From: Calothrix sp. NIES-3974
GTDB lineage: Bacteria > Cyanobacteriota > Cyanobacteriia > Cyanobacteriales > Nostocaceae
DNA length: 64,000 nucleotides
Direction of reading: 5' to 3'
Assembly (NCBI RefSeq): GCF_002368395.1
Contig: NZ_AP018254.1
Coordinates: 1,674,001-1,738,000 of the forward strand
A program made the position numbers and the translations under genes. Every line of letters begins with the position of its first letter. Within the stretch, counting starts at the first letter, position 1. This document shows, piece by piece, positions 55,407 to 64,000 of the stretch. The notes beneath the pieces were generated by a model. That model saw only the letters and a program-made list of their open reading frames with translations, was not told the DNA's origin and did not search any database.

Positions 55407-56489
55407 ATGACCACAACCTTACAACGTCGCGAAAGCGCAAACGTATGGGAGCGGTTCTGCGAGTGGATCACCAGCACCGACAACCGGTTATACATCGGCT
55501 GGTTCGGCGTATTGATGATTCCCACCCTGTTAGCAGCAACCACCTGCTTCATCATCGCCTTCATCGCAGCACCCCCAGTAGACATCGACGGAATCCGCGA
55601 ACCAGTAGCAGGTTCCTTAATCTACGGAAACAACATCATCTCCGGAGCAGTAGTACCCTCCTCCAACGCCATCGGACTCCACTTCTACCCCATCTGGGAA
55701 GCAGCATCCTTAGATGAGTGGTTATACAACGGCGGTCCATACCAATTAGTAATCTTCCACTTCCTAATTGGATGCTTCTGCTACCTAGGTCGTCAGTGGG
55801 AATTATCCTACCGCTTAGGAATGCGTCCTTGGATTTGTGTTGCTTACTCTGCACCATTAGCATCAGCAACCGCAGTATTCTTGATTTACCCCATTGGACA
55901 AGGTTCCTTCTCCGACGGAATGCCCTTGGGAATCTCCGGAACCTTCAACTTCATGTTGGTATTCCAAGCAGAACACAACATTCTGATGCACCCCTTCCAC
56001 CAATTGGGAGTAGCAGCAGTATTCGGTGGAAGCTTATTCTGTGCAATGCACGGAAGCTTGGTAACTTCCTCTCTAGTACGTGAGACAACCGAAAACGAAA
56101 GCCAAAACTACGGCTACAAATTCGGTCAAGAGGAAGAAACCTACAACATCGTGGCAGCACACGGATACTTCGGTCGTTTGATTTTCCAATACGCATCCTT
56201 CAACAACAGCCGTGCATTGCACTTCTTCTTAGCAGCATGGCCAGTAGTAGGAATTTGGTTCACCGCATTGGGAATCAGCACCATGGCGTTCAACTTGAAC
56301 GGGTTCAACTTCAACCAGTCTGTGATTGACAGCCAAGGTCGTGTAATCAACACTTGGGCAGACATCATCAACCGTGCCAACTTGGGTATGGAAGTAATGC
56401 ACGAGCGTAATGCTCACAACTTCCCCCTCGACTTGGCTGCTGGTGAAGCTGCACCTGTTGCATTGAGCGCACCTGCAATCAACGGTTAA
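55407..56489 (+). CDS. psbA: Photosystem II D1 protein
   Basis: 360 aa with five membrane helices. It binds P680, pheophytin, QB and the manganese cluster. All key residues are present: Tyr161 (YZ), Asp170, Glu189, His190, His198, His215, Ser264, His332, Glu333, His337, Asp342 and Ala344, after which the 16-residue tail is cut by CtpA. Residue 130 is Gln (GRQWELSYR), the form associated with low-light or standard D1 in Synechococcus and Thermosynechococcus, not the high-light Glu form. Other psbA copies are probably elsewhere in the genome. Confidence 0.99.
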   Translation: MTTTLQRRESANVWERFCEWITSTDNRLYIGWFGVLMIPTLLAATTCFIIAFIAAPPVDIDGIREPVAGSLIYGNNIISGAVVPSSNAIGLHFYPIWEAASLDEWLYNGGPYQLVIFHFLIGCFCYLGRQWELSYRLGMRPWICVAYSAPLASATAVFLIYPIGQGSFSDGMPLGISGTFNFMLVFQAEHNILMHPFHQLGVAAVFGGSLFCAMHGSLVTSSLVRETTENESQNYGYKFGQEEETYNIVAAHGYFGRLIFQYASFNNSRALHFFLAAWPVVGIWFTALGISTMAFNLNGFNFNQSVIDSQGRVINTWADIINRANLGMEVMHERNAHNFPLDLAAGEAAPVALSAPAING

Positions 56490-56537
56490 TTCCAGGTTTT
56501 GGTTTGGATTTAGCTACAAGTTAGGTAAATAGCGAAA

Positions 56538-56568
56538 ATGCCCTCCGGGATACCGGGGGTATTTTTTG
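56538..56568 (+). terminator. Rho-independent terminator of psbA
   Basis: About 50 bp after the psbA stop: ATGCCCTCCGG pairs with CCGGGGGTAT and is followed by TTTTTT. This is a GC-rich stem with a T run, the classic form. Two G-T pairs are needed in the stem. Confidence 0.8.
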
Positions 56569-56571
56569 TTT

Positions 56572-56599
56572 GTAGAGACGTAATATATTACGTCTCTAC
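56572..56599. repeat. Perfect 28-bp GTAGAGACGT palindrome
   Basis: GTAGAGACGTAATA followed directly by its exact complement TATTACGTCTCTAC. It lies immediately behind the psbA terminator. An identical copy is at 57986-58013. Confidence 0.88.
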
Positions 56600-56699
56600 T
56601 ACAAACAAAATTCTGTTGTATTTTTTTGGCAAATTGATATTAAATGTGGTTTTTAAATCGATTTTGGGGAAATATAGAATTCATTTCCATCAGCAACCT

Positions 56700-57929
56700 C
56701 TAATCTTTCAACAGCAGATAGTATAACTCACCTTGATTAACGATAGCACCTGCGCGATCGCCTGCTTCTTTGCCAACACCTATGTAGTAATCCACTCGAC
56801 CTGGGGTTTTAATTGCACCCCCTGTATCTTGGTCAAGGACGTAGCGACTGACAAGACGCTGTTCGATTTTACCTTGATTGACAAATGGCAAGGGAGCGCG
56901 AATAATGGCTAATGCACCGGGAGGCATTAGGGATTTATCTGTGGCGATTGACCTTTCGGGGGTGACGGGGACACTGATGCTACCACTTGCAGGAGCATTT
57001 TTCGTATCTTTAAAAAAGATAAAACGGGGGTTTCTGGGTAAGTAAATATTTTGGCTTTCGGGGTTTTTTTCGAGGTAGTTAATAACTTTTTCAAGGGTGA
57101 TTCCCTCTGAGGGTAATTTACCGTCTTTAATTAATTCCTTACCTAAACTGACATAATCATGGTCGGTATTTCCAGCATAATTAATTGTTGTGGTTGTGCC
57201 ATCGGGAAATTTCAGGACGGCAGAGCCTTGAACTTGGGCAATAAAAGCATCTATCCGCGATTTTAACCAAAATAATTCTAAACCTTTGAGTTTACCTTGA
57301 GCAGCTTGGAGACCATCTATTCCTTCTAATTCCACACGGGTTGGATGGGGTTTACTCCAGGTTTGAAAATCATCCGGTAAGCGATAGACGGGGTAGGGAT
57401 ATTCGTTTGTTGGTTGACGACTAGCGAGATAGATTGGTTTATAGTAACCTGTGAATAAAACGGAACCTTTTTTATCAGAGCCAATAGATTTATAAAATAC
57501 AAATTCTTGATTGACAGCAGTTTGTAATTCCTGGGGATTTTGAGATTTGATGAGCAATTCTCGAAATCTTTTCAGGCTTTTTTCCACTCTAGCATGGGTA
57601 ATTTCGGGGATAATATAATTTTCGTAAGCTTTCTTTGCGGTTGGTCTCTGTAAGTAGCTTAAACTATGGTCGATTGCTGCAATCAAATTTTGTTTGTCTC
57701 CAGGTTTCCCCCAAATTTGATCATCCATGAAATAGTTTGGGTCTTGTGGTGGGGAGGTTTGAAAAAGGGGTGGGGGAGTCGGAGTTGATTGGGGAGTTGA
57801 TAATGGTTGATTTTCCCGTCTAGTTGCAATTTCTGGTTGCGATTGACAAGCAAGTAATGACAAACCGCAGCAAATAGGGAAAAGAAGTAATGGTAAGAAC
57901 TTGTGTATCAACCTATGTCTAAATTGCAT
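56700..57929 (-). CDS. mltA: Membrane-bound lytic murein transglycosylase A
   Basis: 409 aa. The signal peptide ends in a lipobox (SLLAC, Cys28), so it is a lipoprotein. A Pro/Thr-rich spacer follows, then the MltA beta-barrel domain (SVLFTGYYKPIYLASRQPTN; PYPVYRLPDDFQTW; GKELIKDGKLPSEGI) and the C-terminal 3D domain with the catalytic Asp region (VLDQDTGGAIKTPGRVDYYI). The enzyme cleaves glycan strands with formation of 1,6-anhydromuramic ends. Full length. The gene converges on psbA. Confidence 0.94.
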   Translation of the reverse strand: MQFRHRLIHKFLPLLLFPICCGLSLLACQSQPEIATRRENQPLSTPQSTPTPPPLFQTSPPQDPNYFMDDQIWGKPGDKQNLIAAIDHSLSYLQRPTAKKAYENYIIPEITHARVEKSLKRFRELLIKSQNPQELQTAVNQEFVFYKSIGSDKKGSVLFTGYYKPIYLASRQPTNEYPYPVYRLPDDFQTWSKPHPTRVELEGIDGLQAAQGKLKGLELFWLKSRIDAFIAQVQGSAVLKFPDGTTTTINYAGNTDHDYVSLGKELIKDGKLPSEGITLEKVINYLEKNPESQNIYLPRNPRFIFFKDTKNAPASGSISVPVTPERSIATDKSLMPPGALAIIRAPLPFVNQGKIEQRLVSRYVLDQDTGGAIKTPGRVDYYIGVGKEAGDRAGAIVNQGELYYLLLKD

Positions 57930-57985
57930 GATGGTGAGATGATTCTAGCTACTTGATGGTAGCAGAATATTCATTTAGAACAATC

Positions 57986-58013
57986 GTAGAGACGTAATAT
58001 ATTACGTCTCTAC
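57986..58013. repeat. Perfect 28-bp GTAGAGACGT palindrome, with a degenerate neighbour
   Basis: Identical in all 28 bases to the copy at 56572-56599. A second, damaged copy (TTGCGTTATATATTACGTCTCTA) follows at about 58020-58042. Located in the gap between mltA and the giant kinase gene, both on the minus strand. Confidence 0.85.
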
Positions 58014-58094
58014 ATAATATTGCGTTATATATTACGTCTCTAGATGATATGACGTTGGATGTTTTGCAAAAAACATTCTGTGTTTGTTAACAAA

Positions 58095-61000
58095 TTATCC
58101 ATTCACGGGTAGACAAATACAAAATTCAGTTCCTTTCCCTAATTGCGATCGCACTTCGATGGTACCATTGTGTTTATCAACGATGATTTGCCGAGCAATG
58201 GCTAGTCCTAGTCCGGTTCCTTTACCGACGGCTTTGGTGGTAAATAGGTGGTCGAAGATGCGTGCTTGGGTTTCTGGGGACATTCCTTTACCGTTGTCAC
58301 GGATACGGATTTGGATTTGATTGGGATTTATGAGGGTGGTTTGAATGGTAATTTGTTGAGGTTTGGCTTTGAGTTCGGTAAAGGTTGATTCCTGTGCTGC
58401 TTCGTCGAAGACATCGATGGCGTTGGCGAGAATGTTCATGAATACTTGGTTAAGTTGTCCGGGGAAGCAGAGAATGGCTGGGATATTACCGTAGTTTTGG
58501 ATGACTTCAATGGCTGGTCGATTTTCGTTGCCTTTGAGGCGGTATTTTAAAATTAGGAGGGTACTATCCATACCTTCGTGGATGTTAGCAGCTATTTTGT
58601 TTTCGGTGTCAGCACGGGAGAAGGTGCGTAAACTGGTGCTGATGGATTTAATGCGATCGCTTGCTGCTTTCATCCCATCGAGTAGTTTTGGTAAGTCTTC
58701 CCGTAGGAATTCCAAGTCGATGTCTTCTGCGTGGTCGCTAATGGCTGTAACGGGTTGGGGATAGTATTGTTGGTAAAGGTCGAGGTGAGAAAGTAAGTCC
58801 TGCACGTAGTCTTTGCCGTTGTTGATACTGCCGTTGATAAAGCCGATGGGGTTATTGATTTCGTGGGCAACTCCAGCGACGAGATTACCTAGTGCGGACA
58901 TCTTTTCTGATTGTACCACCTGGGCTTGACTTTTTTGCAGTTGGATTAGGGTTTGCTCTAGAACTTGATTTTTTTCTTGAATTAATTTTTCTGCTATTTT
59001 AATGTCACGAATATCCCGGATAATGGTGGAGAAGTACTCAACATTGCCAGATGGATCTTTGTGTACCATAATGGACTGGGAGATGGGTATTTCTTCCCCT
59101 TGGGAATTCACAATCATAGATTCTCCCATCCAGATACCCTGTTGGATAGCTGTTGGTATGGCTTGGTGAAACATTTTTTCGTGAATATGGGGGGGATGAA
59201 CTGTGGCAATATTAAATTCTGCCTGTGGGTCTGTAAGTCCGAATAGGGTTTGCCCTGCTGGGTTAATATAGAGGTTATTCCCTTGGGCATCAGCAATTCC
59301 CACAATGTCAGATGTAGCATTGATGATGGTGAGGAGTTTTTGCTGTTCCCGTTCTGCAATTTTGCGTTGGGTAATATCAAGGGTAAAACCATCCCAGATG
59401 ACGGAACCATCTGCTTGGGGGGTGGGGATAAAATTGGATTCGATCCATTTTTGTTCTCCGGTGGGGAGGTTGTAGCGTCCAGACCAGATGAGGGGTTGGA
59501 GGGTTTGGATGGATTGAGTCACAGCTATTTGGAAGGATTCTTGATCTGCTGGATCGATATGTCTGAATATACAATCTTCACTTGCTTGAATTTGAGCGGG
59601 TGGGAAACCGAAAATATCTGTGGAGCGATCGCTAATATATAAACAGATGGTTTTTCCCTGGGTATCTGTTTGATATCTGGAGATAACTCCGGGGATATTA
59701 TTGGCTAAGTTTTGTAATTGACTTTGACTCGCTTGCAGAGCGATTTCTGCTTGTTTGCGATCGCTAATTTCAATGGTTGTCAGAATAATACGATGAATGC
59801 GTCCAGTGTCATCTTGGAGGGGATTGAGGGTTGTAAACCACCAGAAATCTTGACCTTGGATGGGGATAAATTCCTCATAAGAAATAGTTGTAGCGCAGTT
59901 TAAGCAGGATTGGTAATTTTGTCGTAGTATTCCACCTTGAACCACTCCAAACACTTCTTCCGGTGTTTTACCAGCAACATCACAACTGGAAATACCAACC
60001 AATCGATCTAGACTTGGATTCCATCCTGCATACAAAAAATCTCCCGATTCGGTGACATCAATGACGCAGATACCCTCGTTTACACCTTCGTAGATACTAC
60101 GCAGGAATAATTCTTTTTGTTGTAAAGTTTGGTAAAGGCGAGCATTTTTCAGGGAAATCGCTGCTTGGGTGCAGAGAAAATTAATTAACTGGACGCGATC
60201 GCTGGTAAATGCGCCGATGGCTGCATGGTTTTCCAGGTATAATATGCCTACTAGTTCTCCTTGTTGGCAAAGGGGAGTACATAATACACTTTTGGGTGGG
60301 TGGGGGATTTGCTGTTGTAAATTTACATCTAGTTGGACGTTATCAATGACGACGGGTTGGGAGGTGCGTTTGACCCTGTGAATGAGGGAATGGGGAATAT
60401 GGGGATAGTTATCCAGGGGTATGGATGCAATCTCTGGTGAAGTGTCTAGGGTTGCAGTTGCTTCCACAAACCATTGTCCGTCCTGGAACATGAGTAAAAC
60501 TCCCCGATCCGCTCCTGCGTTTTTAAAAACCGTTTGTAATAGGGTTGCAAGTAACCGATCCAGTTCAATTTCCTGGGAAAGAATTTGGGATACCTTAAGG
60601 ACTGTGGTTAAATCTAGGGTTGCGGAAATACTGCTACTAGCGGAAGTGGAAGGGTATAGGGTATCTTCTCCTGTTAATCTTCCACTGACTTGACTGAGGG
60701 TATTTGTACTTAAAACGGTTTCCGTCGCTGATATGGATACAGCTTGGGATTGTAAAATCGGTATCAGTAACTGGGGATAATTGTGTTCCAAATGGTAAAT
60801 TTTTGCCTTTGCACCCCACCGTGCATAGCAATAGTAGGCTTGTTGCATATAATCAGCAGCAATTTTTTCCTTACCCCAATCCAGGTAGAATTTGGCTGCA
60901 AGTTCATTGGCTAAAGCTTCCTCGTGCAGATATGCATTCGCCTTTGCACCTGCGATCGCTTTGTCGTATAATTCAATAGCTGCTGCTTTTTCCCCTAATA

Positions 61001-64000
61001 TCCAGCTTTTTTGTGCTGTAACCAGGTCGAGTTTATGTTGGTGGTTCATGGGAGCATGTTTTGCCCATTCTGCAAGCGCTTCTGCATGGCTTTCCACTTT
61101 CCCCAGTATTTCTTCAAAGTCTGTTGGGGGATGTTCCAAAATCATTCCCAAGTACGTCAAAGCTGCATAGCAATGGAAGACAGGAACAAAGACCATCCCG
61201 GATATGGCTTGTATGTACTGCTGAACTTGAGTAATATATTCAACGGCGGCAGAATAATTACCCCAGAGATAGGCAAGGTATAATTTAAAAGTGTAAACAA
61301 AAGCGATCGCGGTTAGTTCTTGATTCTGCCGAGATTTAGGAATCATCACGGTTTCATCATAGGCTTCACCCCGTAGACAATCGGGTTGTTTAACCAGGTG
61401 CAGCAAGTTATTAGCGGTCTGTACCCTCATACCTAAATGAGCTAGGGCTAAATCTTGTTTGACCTCCCTTAAAACTTGCTGATAAGCAGCAATTTCCCCA
61501 TACCAACTATCTAATTCTACACCGGCAAATAGTTTGCAATCAAAGTAACTCAGAATATTATAACTGACATAAACGAAATCCCCCGTTTCCATCCCTGCTT
61601 GATAGCCTTGTTGAAAGATGGATATGGTCGTTCGTAGGTGTTCCTTATGATGTTGGATAAAGAACCCAAAAATTGATAAAACTGCTGCACTAGCTGTCTT
61701 TTGATGAAATCGCTCCAACAGGGTCAATGCCAATTTACCAAATCGATAACCCGTTTCCACCTCCCTGTTAAAGGCAGATAATACCAAACCATAAAGCACG
61801 TACCCAACCACAGAAAGGTATGTATTGCCAAATTGCACCGATAGGTTTACCATCGTTAATGCTAACAGGGGAAGTAAATGGGGCGCTCCCTGAATTGTGG
61901 GTGGAAACAATTTACTTAAAATGTCGATAGCTGCAATGACTCGGGGTTCCTCCATCAATGGTAAATTTGCCAGTTCCTCCACTTGTTTACCATGTAACTG
62001 CTGCGAGAGGGTTTGTAAAATCTGATTTAGCAAACTTTGATCCGATGTGGTAGCAAACTCCACCCCCAACTGGGCTAAAATATCCCTACCCGTTGCGATC
62101 GCCTCTAACATCCGACCCTGTGCTGTCAGGACGTTAATTTGGATTTCATATATTTTCACCCGATCCAGAGGGGTACGAGCTGAATTTAACACCTGATTAG
62201 CCATTAATTCCATTTCTGCGATATCTGCATTCAAATAGGCAGATTCCGCAGCCGATATATATAAATCCAGTGTTAATTCATACTGATTATCCCAACAATC
62301 ACCAGATAGTAATTTAATCCCGGTTTGGAAGAAGTTTCTTGCACTTGCGTAAGCTGCGGAATTTCTGGCTTTTTTCCCAGCAGCAAGATTTAATCGCACC
62401 AAGTTTTCCCTTTCCTGAAGATCGGTAATCAAATCCGCAGCTAAATTCCAATGACCGACTATCTCAAATAATTTTTCTTCCCTTACACTATCGGAAAGAT
62501 TTCTTTGCAGTAACTGACCAATTTGCAGATGGGTGGTTTGTTTTTCCCCCTCCGGAATTAAACAATAGGCAGCTTGTTGAACGCGATCGTGCAAAAATCG
62601 ATATTGGGGGTTGGGAATTTCTGCGGCAACGGAATCGATATCCTGAAAAAACTTATAAACTTGAGTTGTGGGTAAAATCAACCCTTCCTGTAGCGCTTTC
62701 CACAGTGCTGTTGCAACTTCTGTTGCTGTCTCTTCACAAATAACCCCTAAAGTTTCTAAATCAAACTGATTCCCAACACAAGCGGCGAACTTCAGTACAC
62801 GTTGGGTTTGTGGCGGTAACTTTTGCAACTGCCATGTCATAAATTCCACCACATCATTGGTGAGTGACAGTGCATTTACCTGGGTAATATCACATTCCCA
62901 ATAACCCCGTTGGATATTAAAGCGAATATATCCATCTTCCTGTAGTGCTTTCAAAAACTGAGTGGTAAAAAAGGGATTTCCTTGGGTTTTGCGAAAGATT
63001 AATTCTGTTAACGGTTGGGCTAATTCCCCTGGACAATGTAAAGTATCTGCCACCAAATCATTCACATCCGCAAACTTTAAAGGTGTCAAAGTAATACCAT
63101 TAACCATCACTTGAGATTTTTTCAGTTCTCCTACTGTCAAAATAAAAGGATGGATGGGAGATACCTCATTATCCCGATAGGCTGCCAAAATTAATAAATA
63201 ACCATGACTATCCATCAACAACTTTAGCAATTCTAGGGAAGCGGCATCAACCCATTGCAAATCATCGAGAAATATCACCAAAGGATGGTCTGGGGTAGTA
63301 AATACACTAATAAACCGTTGAAATACCACCTGAAACCGATTTTGTAACGCACTCCCCGATAATTCTGCAACGGGGGGTTGGGAACCGATAATTGCTTCCA
63401 ACTCCGGAATCACCTCAATTAAAACCTGTCCATTTTCCCCTACTGCTGCTAATATTTCCTTACGCCATCTTGCCAGCTGCGCATCCGACTCCGATAATAA
63501 TTGTGTCATCAAATCCCGCAGCGCTTGTACAAAAGCCGAAAAAGGTATATCCCGGTTAAACTGGTCAAACTTACCCTTGATAAAATAACCCCGTTGTTTA
63601 ACAATGGGTTTATGCACCTCATTTACCACCGCAGTTTTACCAATCCCAGAAAAACCAGCAACCAACATCAACTCACAACTTCCCTGGGACACCCTTGCAA
63701 ATACTGTCAGTAATTCCCCAACTTCCCGTTCTCGACCATACAACTTTTCCGGAATAATAAACCTGTCACAAATATCCCGTTGTCCAATAGGGAAAGATTT
63801 AATCGTCCCCGTCTCCCTTAACTCATTTAAACACTTCTCCAAATCATACTTTAATCCCAAAGCACTTTGATATCGATCCTCCGCATTTTTCGCCATTAAC
63901 TTGTGGATAATCCCATCCACAACCCCAGGAATTTCCCCATTACTCATAGCAGGAGGGATTTTCGCAATGTGACAATGCACCAATTCCAAAGGGTCATCAC
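58095..64000 (-). CDS. Giant Ser/Thr kinase–ATPase–GAF–PAS–histidine kinase, N-terminus beyond the window
   Basis: At least 1,967 residues, open through the right edge. The visible part (numbered from Met/Leu at 63989) starts inside the C-lobe of a protein kinase (DDPLELVHCHIAK; the catalytic lobe lies outside). Then come an AAA-type ATPase with GFSGIGKT (112-119) and LVIFLDDLQWVD (about 240), a long helical TPR-like region (about 500-1150), a GAF domain (about 1190-1340), three PAS/PAC domains, HisKA with His1709 (VAHEINNP) and an ATPase domain ending GKGTGLGLAIARQ...CLPVNG. Multi-domain sensors of this kind combine two phosphorylation chemistries and are typical of filamentous cyanobacteria. 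No membrane segment is seen. The signal is unknown. Confidence 0.95.
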   Translation of the reverse strand, partial: DDPLELVHCHIAKIPPAMSNGEIPGVVDGIIHKLMAKNAEDRYQSALGLKYDLEKCLNELRETGTIKSFPIGQRDICDRFIIPEKLYGREREVGELLTVFARVSQGSCELMLVAGFSGIGKTAVVNEVHKPIVKQRGYFIKGKFDQFNRDIPFSAFVQALRDLMTQLLSESDAQLARWRKEILAAVGENGQVLIEVIPELEAIIGSQPPVAELSGSALQNRFQVVFQRFISVFTTPDHPLVIFLDDLQWVDAASLELLKLLMDSHGYLLILAAYRDNEVSPIHPFILTVGELKKSQVMVNGITLTPLKFADVNDLVADTLHCPGELAQPLTELIFRKTQGNPFFTTQFLKALQEDGYIRFNIQRGYWECDITQVNALSLTNDVVEFMTWQLQKLPPQTQRVLKFAACVGNQFDLETLGVICEETATEVATALWKALQEGLILPTTQVYKFFQDIDSVAAEIPNPQYRFLHDRVQQAAYCLIPEGEKQTTHLQIGQLLQRNLSDSVREEKLFEIVGHWNLAADLITDLQERENLVRLNLAAGKKARNSAAYASARNFFQTGIKLLSGDCWDNQYELTLDLYISAAESAYLNADIAEMELMANQVLNSARTPLDRVKIYEIQINVLTAQGRMLEAIATGRDILAQLGVEFATTSDQSLLNQILQTLSQQLHGKQVEELANLPLMEEPRVIAAIDILSKLFPPTIQGAPHLLPLLALTMVNLSVQFGNTYLSVVGYVLYGLVLSAFNREVETGYRFGKLALTLLERFHQKTASAAVLSIFGFFIQHHKEHLRTTISIFQQGYQAGMETGDFVYVSYNILSYFDCKLFAGVELDSWYGEIAAYQQVLREVKQDLALAHLGMRVQTANNLLHLVKQPDCLRGEAYDETVMIPKSRQNQELTAIAFVYTFKLYLAYLWGNYSAAVEYITQVQQYIQAISGMVFVPVFHCYAALTYLGMILEHPPTDFEEILGKVESHAEALAEWAKHAPMNHQHKLDLVTAQKSWILGEKAAAIELYDKAIAGAKANAYLHEEALANELAAKFYLDWGKEKIAADYMQQAYYCYARWGAKAKIYHLEHNYPQLLIPILQSQAVSISATETVLSTNTLSQVSGRLTGEDTLYPSTSASSSISATLDLTTVLKVSQILSQEIELDRLLATLLQTVFKNAGADRGVLLMFQDGQWFVEATATLDTSPEIASIPLDNYPHIPHSLIHRVKRTSQPVVIDNVQLDVNLQQQIPHPPKSVLCTPLCQQGELVGILYLENHAAIGAFTSDRVQLINFLCTQAAISLKNARLYQTLQQKELFLRSIYEGVNEGICVIDVTESGDFLYAGWNPSLDRLVGISSCDVAGKTPEEVFGVVQGGILRQNYQSCLNCATTISYEEFIPIQGQDFWWFTTLNPLQDDTGRIHRIILTTIEISDRKQAEIALQASQSQLQNLANNIPGVISRYQTDTQGKTICLYISDRSTDIFGFPPAQIQASEDCIFRHIDPADQESFQIAVTQSIQTLQPLIWSGRYNLPTGEQKWIESNFIPTPQADGSVIWDGFTLDITQRKIAEREQQKLLTIINATSDIVGIADAQGNNLYINPAGQTLFGLTDPQAEFNIATVHPPHIHEKMFHQAIPTAIQQGIWMGESMIVNSQGEEIPISQSIMVHKDPSGNVEYFSTIIRDIRDIKIAEKLIQEKNQVLEQTLIQLQKSQAQVVQSEKMSALGNLVAGVAHEINNPIGFINGSINNGKDYVQDLLSHLDLYQQYYPQPVTAISDHAEDIDLEFLREDLPKLLDGMKAASDRIKSISTSLRTFSRADTENKIAANIHEGMDSTLLILKYRLKGNENRPAIEVIQNYGNIPAILCFPGQLNQVFMNILANAIDVFDEAAQESTFTELKAKPQQITIQTTLINPNQIQIRIRDNGKGMSPETQARIFDHLFTTKAVGKGTGLGLAIARQIIVDKHNGTIEVRSQLGKGTEFCICLPVNG

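Noticed and set aside
55445-56417. Several long open frames on both strands inside psbA
   Set aside because: They are shadows caused by the biased codon use of this highly expressed gene.

Overview
The window comes from a cyanobacterium, most likely a filamentous Nostocales-type genome; the genus cannot be fixed from sequence alone. It is AT-rich with frequent HIP1 octamers (GCGATCGC). It carries psbA (photosystem II D1), a Rubisco activase with a small-subunit-like tail, a Cph1-type phytochrome with a partner response regulator, an SLH/OprB-type porin and Uma2 nucleases. Intergenic DNA is packed with short dispersed repeats and miniature elements.

Layout. 1-1346: end-truncated pentapeptide-repeat protein on the minus strand. 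3.3-11.4 kb: a five-gene plus-strand block of a SWIM-type zinc-binding protein, an unrecognised 464-aa protein, a VWA protein, a MoxR AAA+ ATPase and a DUF5682-like protein. It resembles the E. coli yehL/M/P/Q set with one extra gene and is the best candidate for a poorly described system. 11.5-18.3 kb: ankyrin-repeat protein, small exported protein, ffh, two tandem Uma2 nucleases and a class A beta-lactamase-like serine hydrolase. 18.8-24.5 kb: a receiver/histidine-kinase deletion fusion, two paralogous tiny exported Lys/His-rich proteins, a peptidoglycan-binding putative cysteine peptidase, a type I phosphodiesterase and a frameshifted restriction-modification remnant. 24.5-28.5 kb: phytochrome, its response regulator and a receiver-kinase hybrid, all on the minus strand. 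29.1-38.2 kb: a plus-strand glycan cluster (UDP-glucose dehydrogenase, two MurG-like glycosyltransferases, a GT4, a GT2 and an ABC exporter). 39-46.2 kb: small exported proteins, a VOC protein, argB, a TPR membrane protein, a DUF3153 lipoprotein and Rubisco activase. 46.2-54 kb: a second wrecked two-component pair, small membrane proteins, uppP and the porin. 54.4-58 kb: an orphan two-repeat CRISPR, psbA and mltA. 58.1-64 kb: a giant Ser/Thr-kinase/ATPase/GAF/PAS/histidine-kinase protein running off the right edge.

Two themes stand out. First, gene decay by deletion: two separate response-regulator/kinase pairs have lost the same middle portion, and a third locus looks like a restriction gene joined to a methyltransferase tail. 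Two of these three also carry an apparent one-base loss in a G run. Second, repeat traffic: a palindromic element based on GTAGAGACGT occurs more than ten times, a 167-bp element with perfect 14-bp terminal inverted repeats has partial copies elsewhere, and one repeat appears to be inserted inside another. No tRNA or rRNA gene, complete transposase or cas gene was seen.
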